Source: Halpernia sp048269545 (lineage in GTDB: Bacteria; Bacteroidota; Bacteroidia; Flavobacteriales; Weeksellaceae). From it: a DNA stretch of 64,000 bases. The position numbers and the translations under genes are program-made. How positions within the stretch are numbered: position 1 is the stretch's first letter; each line of letters begins with the position of its first letter. Below are positions 60,091 to 64,000 of this stretch, in pieces. The stretch covers positions 1-64,000 of the forward strand of contig NZ_JBLXIJ010000006.1 in assembly GCF_048269545.1 (NCBI RefSeq), given 5' to 3'. The notes under the pieces are model-generated. The model was not told where the DNA came from. It worked only from the letters and a program-made list of their open reading frames with translations, and searched no databases.

Positions 60091-61515
60091 TTATGATTTC
60101 ACCAAACTGTTAATCATGCCATTAAAAATAAAATAATGAAACGGTAAAACGCTGTACCAATATAATCTTCCAGATAAACCTAAAGGTCTGTAACTCGCAG
60201 TTTGATACAAAATACCATCTACAATTTTAAACTCAAGCCAAGCTTCTCCAGGTAATTTCATTTCCGCGAAAAGAAGTAATTTCTTTTCTTTTTTATTTGC
60301 ATAAAGTACACGCCAAAAATCCAAACTGTCGCCTGCTTCCAGATAATTTAAATTTTTTCTTCCGCGTCGCAATCCAACTCCACCAAAAAGTTTATCTATA
60401 AAACCGCGCACAGACCAAAGAAAATCTCCATAATACCATCCATTTTTTCCACCTATAGAGAAAATCCGATCTAACGTTTTTTTCTCATCTATCACTTTTC
60501 GTTCTTTAATATCTCTGAAACAACCAAATTTTGGCACTTCCATATATTGCCACACATTCATTTCGTGGAAATTTTCTGTAAAAGAATCATACCAACTGGA
60601 AAGAACATCGTTTTGGCGAATTTTATCAAAAGCCAATTCTATTGCTTCTTTGTAACCCAAAAGTTTAATATCTAAAACTTCTGCTAAATCATTTTTTTTT
60701 GCAATAACGTCAATCTTCATACTTTTTACTAAATTTTTAGCTAAAGGATATGAAGTGGAAGTCACAAAATAAAGCCAATAAGAAGATAGTTTTGGAGTCA
60801 TTACTGGAACTGTAATTATTCGTCTTTTTAACTTCCGCACTTCAGCAAATTTTAACATCATTTCTTTGTAAGTCAAAACTTCAGTTCCTGCAATATCAAA
60901 GGATTTATTAAAAGTATAAGGATTTAAAAGAGATTTTACTAAAAACTGAATCACATTTCTAATGGCAATGGGTTGACATTTTGTTTTTACCCAAATTGGC
61001 GTAATCATTATTGGTAATTTTTCTACCAAATCCCGAATGATTTCAAAAGATGCACTTCCAGATCCGACAATTATTCCCGCACGCAAAGCGGTTAAAGCAT
61101 ATTTTTCACTTGCTAAAGTTTCTTCTACTTTTTTCCTAGAATTAAGATGTTTTGAAAGATGATCATTATTAATAATTCCGGTAAGATAAATGACTTGTTT
61201 GGCGTTAGTTTTCTCAATATATTTTTTAAAATTAATGGCAGATTCCTTTTCCATTTTTTCAAAATCTCCCGTCGTAGTGGACATTGAGTGAATTAAATAA
61301 TAAGCCGCATCAATATCTGAAGGAATATTTTCTAAACTTTCAGGTTTTAGGAAATCGGTGTAAATCACCTCAATTGTCCCTTTTCGTAAATCTAATTTAT
61401 CATTGAATCTTTGCACATCTCGAACTGCACAAATAATATGATGTCCTTCATCTAAAAGCTGAATAAGTAATCTTTTCCCAATATATCCTGTAACACCAGT
61501 TAATAAAATTCGCAT
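60091..61515 (-). CDS. SDR-family NAD(P)-binding protein with DUF2867
   Basis: A 474-residue two-domain protein. The N-terminal atypical SDR Rossmann fold begins MRILLTGVTGYIGKRLLIQL with the TGxxGxxG nucleotide site and includes DAAYYLIHSMSTTTGDFEKM and ALRAGIIVGSGSASFEIIRD. The C-terminal DUF2867 domain (about 330-474) contains GGKNGWYYGDFLWSVRGFID, GVGLRRGRKNLNYLEAGDSL and YRPLGLSGRLYWYSVLPFHY. This fusion is widespread, with unknown substrate. It is monocistronic on the minus strand and convergent with the DUF3817-like gene. Confidence 0.88.
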   Translation of the reverse strand: MRILLTGVTGYIGKRLLIQLLDEGHHIICAVRDVQRFNDKLDLRKGTIEVIYTDFLKPESLENIPSDIDAAYYLIHSMSTTTGDFEKMEKESAINFKKYIEKTNAKQVIYLTGIINNDHLSKHLNSRKKVEETLASEKYALTALRAGIIVGSGSASFEIIRDLVEKLPIMITPIWVKTKCQPIAIRNVIQFLVKSLLNPYTFNKSFDIAGTEVLTYKEMMLKFAEVRKLKRRIITVPVMTPKLSSYWLYFVTSTSYPLAKNLVKSMKIDVIAKKNDLAEVLDIKLLGYKEAIELAFDKIRQNDVLSSWYDSFTENFHEMNVWQYMEVPKFGCFRDIKERKVIDEKKTLDRIFSIGGKNGWYYGDFLWSVRGFIDKLFGGVGLRRGRKNLNYLEAGDSLDFWRVLYANKKEKKLLLFAEMKLPGEAWLEFKIVDGILYQTASYRPLGLSGRLYWYSVLPFHYFIFNGMINSLVKS

Positions 61516-61586
61516 ACTAATTTTTAATAAATGTACGGATTTCTTACTTTAAAAAATAATTGAAATAAAAATTAGTTATTAAAAAT

Positions 61587-62087
61587 TTAAAACTCTTGAA
61601 ACAAATACCGATTCGGATAATTTAATTTTGAAGATTTTCTCACGCCATTTACAACGATATGAATAATATTTAGTTGGTCATCAAAATAATTATATAAAAA
61701 ACTGACTGCAGTTTCCACTTTTTTAGGATTTTCTACTGGCGCTGATTCTAAATAAATATCCACAGATTCTTGATCTTCTTCAAAACCCAAATAATTTAGT
61801 TTAATGAACTGATTATTGACTTTTAATTTTAAATATTCCTCACAATAATTTTTCAATAATTGATTGATTTCTTCTTTAAAATTTTTATCATTAAAATGAA
61901 CTGCTTTTCCATATTTTTCATTCAAAGCATTTTCTAAATCATCCAGAAAAAATTTAGCAGAAACTTCAAAAGTTTTAATTTTTTGGTTGTATTTAAACTC
62001 AACTGAACCAACGTGATAAGGATGTTTTTCTTTAGCAAAAGCAGAAATTGTAAATAATAAAGTGAGTAATAAAAATATTTTTTTCAT
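61587..62087 (-). CDS. DUF6702 family exported protein
   Basis: A 166-residue exported protein. The signal peptide MKKIFLLLTLLFTISAFA is followed by KEKHPYHVGSVEFKYNQKIK, the family opening, then KFFLDDLENALNEKYGKAVH and YLKLKVNNQFIKLNYLGFEE. In Flavobacteriia this family is commonly found near HupE/UreJ-like and M1 peptidase genes. Those two genes are present here at 62677 and 63338, separated from this gene by a toxin-antitoxin remnant. Function unknown. Confidence 0.8.
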   Translation of the reverse strand: MKKIFLLLTLLFTISAFAKEKHPYHVGSVEFKYNQKIKTFEVSAKFFLDDLENALNEKYGKAVHFNDKNFKEEINQLLKNYCEEYLKLKVNNQFIKLNYLGFEEDQESVDIYLESAPVENPKKVETAVSFLYNYFDDQLNIIHIVVNGVRKSSKLNYPNRYLFQEF

Positions 62088-62117
62088 TTTAATAAGTCGA
62101 TAATTTTTTGTGGATCT

Positions 62118-62387
62118 TATCGCATTTCAAAGAAAAGCAAAACTCGGATTATATTTTTATTTTCTTGCCTGAAATACATTTTAACGTGTTTTTTTCCAAT
62201 TAATACGCTTCTTGTATTTTTGGAAGATTTATGAAACTGCAGATATTTTCCGTTTTCTAAATCATTAATAGTGCGCTTCACATCTATAAGAAAGTTAATT
62301 ATTTCTTTATCTTTCCAATTAAACTCAAGAAAATCGATATTATCTTGAAGTGATTTTTTTTGCTATTTTCGAGAGTTTAACCTGCAT
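62118..62387 (-). pseudogene. Decayed RelE/ParE-type toxin
   Basis: An ATG at 62387 overlaps the antitoxin and starts MQVKLSKIAKK, but a run of eight A (62354-62361) throws it out of frame and a stop follows soon. The toxin body, SLQDNIDFLEFNWKDKEIIN, then FLIDVKRTINDLENGKYLQF and TRSVLIGKKHVKMYFRQE, lies in another frame that is in phase with the antitoxin and is separated from it only by TAG. Near 62155 it shifts again; IIRVLLFFEMR lies back in the ATG frame and stops at 62118. At least two lesions, so non-functional. Confidence 0.7.
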
Positions 62388-62611
62388 ATTTCACTATCAA
62401 CAAATTGAAAAAATTCTTCTTTAGAAATGCAATCTTCATCTTTTAAATTATCCGCATAATTTTCCAAGGCTTCTTGAACATTTAGCGGAAGTTCATCAGA
62501 AATGTTTTCATCATAAGGTCTATTTACAATTTTCACCCCTTTTAAGTTTTCCATTAATTTTTTAATGAAAGGAAAATCTTCTTTATTTTCTATCTCAATG
62601 GTTAAATTCAT
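62363..62611 (-). CDS. Antitoxin-like protein, partner of the decayed toxin
   Basis: An 82-residue acidic protein: MNLTIEIENKEDFPFIKKLM, then ENLKGVKIVNRP, NVQEALENYADNLKDEDCIS and KEEFFQFVDSEICRLNSRK. It is a typical Bacteroidota partner for RelE/ParE toxins by size, charge and position. The reading frame is intact although the toxin downstream is broken, so it may now be a solitary antitoxin. It separates DUF6702 from the HupE-like gene, which are normally neighbours. Confidence 0.7.
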   Translation of the reverse strand: MNLTIEIENKEDFPFIKKLMENLKGVKIVNRPYDENISDELPLNVQEALENYADNLKDEDCISKEEFFQFVDSEICRLNSRK

Positions 62612-62676
62612 CTCTTTTGATTTTATACAAAGTTAAAATAAAATTCGTATAATCGCTTTTCAAAAATTTTAATGGA

Positions 62677-63264
62677 ATGCAGGATTTTTTATTTTATTTA
62701 AACCTCGGTTGGTCGCATATTATTTCATGGGATGCATTAGATCATCAATTATTTATTTTGGCTTTGGTCGCCGTTTATACTTTAAAAGATTTAAAAAAAG
62801 TATTGATTTTAGTAACAGCATTTACAATCGGACATTCTTTTACTTTGGTTTTAAGTATTTTAGATGTTGTGAGATTTCCGAGTAATTGGGTGGAATTTCT
62901 AATTCCTATAACAATCGTGTTAACTTCTATAGGAAATATTTTAATGTTCAAAAACACCCAAAAATTAATGAAACTTAATTATTTATTGGCTTTAATTTTT
63001 GGTCTCATTCACGGAATGGGTTTTGCAAATTCTGCAAGAATGATGATTGCGAGCGAACAAAACATCGCCGCTCCACTTTTTGGATTTAATATTGGTTTAG
63101 AATTTGGGCAAATTGCAGTTGTGATTCTAATCTTAGTTTTAGAATTTTTACTAATGAAATATTTCAAATTAGATAAAAAATATTGGTTAATTATTGCTTC
63201 TGCAATCGCTTTTTTAATTTCACTTTCAATGGCGATTGAGAGAATTCCTTTTGCACAATCATAA
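62677..63264 (+). CDS. HupE/UreJ-like membrane protein
   Basis: A 195-residue membrane protein of the HupE/UreJ_2 family. The metal-binding-type motif DALDHQLFILALVAVYTLKD (DxxxH near 20-24) is followed by VTAFTIGHSFTLVLSILDVV (near 47) and ALIFGLIHGMGFANSA (near 105). About six helices are present. Family members are proposed nickel or cobalt permeases, but no urease or hydrogenase genes are near. It precedes the M1 peptidase gene by 73 bp. Confidence 0.82.
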   Translation: MQDFLFYLNLGWSHIISWDALDHQLFILALVAVYTLKDLKKVLILVTAFTIGHSFTLVLSILDVVRFPSNWVEFLIPITIVLTSIGNILMFKNTQKLMKLNYLLALIFGLIHGMGFANSARMMIASEQNIAAPLFGFNIGLEFGQIAVVILILVLEFLLMKYFKLDKKYWLIIASAIAFLISLSMAIERIPFAQS

Positions 63265-63337
63265 AAATTTCTTAAAATTCAATTATTTTATTTAATTTTG
63301 AACTCATTGATTATCATCTACAAAAACCTTTAAAAAC

Positions 63338-64000
63338 ATGAATTTAAAATCGCTTCTAATTTCTTTATTAATTCCGATAAGCTTTTTTGCTCAGGATATT
63401 AAAAACAATCCAACAAGTAATCACGGTAATAAATTTGAAGCTTTAGGTACGATTTTGCCTTCGCCAAATATTTACAGAACAGCGTCTGGCGCACCGGGAC
63501 ATGGATATTGGGCGAATCGTGCGGATTATGATATTTCCGCTTATTTAGATGAAGATAAAAGAAATTTAAAAGGTTCAGAAACCATAACTTATTATAATAA
63601 TTCACCAGATGATTTGGATTATCTTTGGTTGCAATTAGATGAAAATGAGCAATCTTCTGTTAAAAACGCTGCGTATGATAGTAATTCTACGTTGCCAAAA
63701 ATAACAACAACTGAACGATTAGAAATCTCCAATTTGCCAGAAAAAGATAATGGTTATGGTGTGAATCTAGAAAAAGTAACTCTTGCGGATGGAACTCCGC
63801 TTTCTTATACCGTAAACAAAACCATGATGCGAATTGATTTACCAAAGATATTGAAAAAAGGAGAGAAATTAGTTTTTAAAATAGATTGGAATTATAACAT
63901 CCCAAACCGAATAGAAAAAGGCGGACGCGGTGGTTATGAATATTTTCCAGAAGATGGGAATGATCTTTATACAATGACACAATGGTACCCAAGAATGTGC
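63338..64000 (+). CDS. M1 family metallopeptidase, partial at window end
   Basis: The first 221 codons of an open frame that continues beyond the window. A signal peptide MNLKSLLISLLIPISFFAQ is followed by sequence typical of the non-catalytic beta-rich N-terminal domain of Bacteroidota M1 aminopeptidases: YWANRADYDISAYLDEDKRN, LKGSETITYYNNSPDDLDYL, WLQLDENEQS and, at the end, GNDLYTMTQWYPRMC. The zinc motif HExxH lies further downstream and cannot be seen. Exported to the periplasm or cell surface. Confidence 0.85.
   Translation, partial: MNLKSLLISLLIPISFFAQDIKNNPTSNHGNKFEALGTILPSPNIYRTASGAPGHGYWANRADYDISAYLDEDKRNLKGSETITYYNNSPDDLDYLWLQLDENEQSSVKNAAYDSNSTLPKITTTERLEISNLPEKDNGYGVNLEKVTLADGTPLSYTVNKTMMRIDLPKILKKGEKLVFKIDWNYNIPNRIEKGGRGGYEYFPEDGNDLYTMTQWYPRMC

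Noticed and set aside
1..64000. CRISPR array, rRNA operon, prophage or complete insertion sequence
   Set aside because: No regularly spaced direct repeats, rRNA sequence, phage genes or transposase were found on either strand.

Overview
This window is a stretch of low-GC chromosome (roughly 30% G+C by eye) from a member of the Bacteroidota, most likely class Flavobacteriia and a Chryseobacterium-like lineage (Weeksellaceae). The evidence is direct. Promoters carry the Bacteroidota -7 box TAnnTTTG, Shine-Dalgarno sequences are absent, and there are Bacteroidota-restricted families (DUF4290 before murA, DUF4295 after rpmG, DUF6702). There is also a type IX secretion C-terminal signal and MurA with Asp at the usual Cys. 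No rRNA, prophage, CRISPR array or complete insertion sequence was seen.

Layout. 0.2-9.4 kb: HU, pdxH, yqgE, an unusual class IV aminotransferase, a START-like protein, a PD-(D/E)xK-like protein, a LuxE-like acyl-protein synthetase, lpxH, queD, comF, DUF4290 and murA. 9.5-18.1 kb: DUF2207 and LemA membrane proteins, an aspartate aminotransferase, a small inverted-repeat cassette with a frameshifted four-helix-bundle (IVP) gene, murB, a flavin monooxygenase and lnt. 18.2-29.9 kb: rpmB-rpmG-DUF4295, ftsY, a GlsB-type protein, sppA/folK, two tandem OmpA-like proteins, recQ, fmt, recA and tRNA-Gln.

30.1-42.7 kb is the metabolic core, a reductive pyrimidine catabolism cluster. An Lrp/AsnC regulator is divergent from (methyl)malonate-semialdehyde dehydrogenase, a class III aminotransferase, an NCS1 nucleobase transporter, dihydropyrimidinase, nitrilase-type beta-ureidopropionase, preT and preA. 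Together they can import uracil or thymine, reduce and open the ring, release the beta-amino acid and convert it to acetyl- or propionyl-CoA. A separate M20-type carbamoyl-amino-acid hydrolase lies 1.3 kb downstream with its own promoter.

42.8-64 kb: two ABC-F proteins, one intact and one decayed toxin-antitoxin locus, class II HMG-CoA reductase, a ClC protein, sucC, YebC, an OprF-like OmpA protein, smpB, two ferritin-like proteins (one with a Tat/lipoprotein signal), recJ, nadD, an SDR/DUF2867 protein, DUF6702, a HupE/UreJ-like protein and the start of an M1 aminopeptidase that runs off the window.

The most unusual signal is a layer of small dispersed repeats. The clearest is a 416-bp unit at 13331-13746. 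Its 25-bp inverted ends match at 24 of 25 positions and enclose the IVP gene; they also supply the stop codon of the upstream aminotransferase and the start codon of murB. A solo end lies at 59710. Other families include a CACAAAGGCACAAAG inverted pair that encodes the tail of LpxH, a perfect 25-bp palindrome, three GGGCAGC...GTCGGGCTG structured elements and CAACTGACAACT repeats, one of them translated inside an ABC-F protein.
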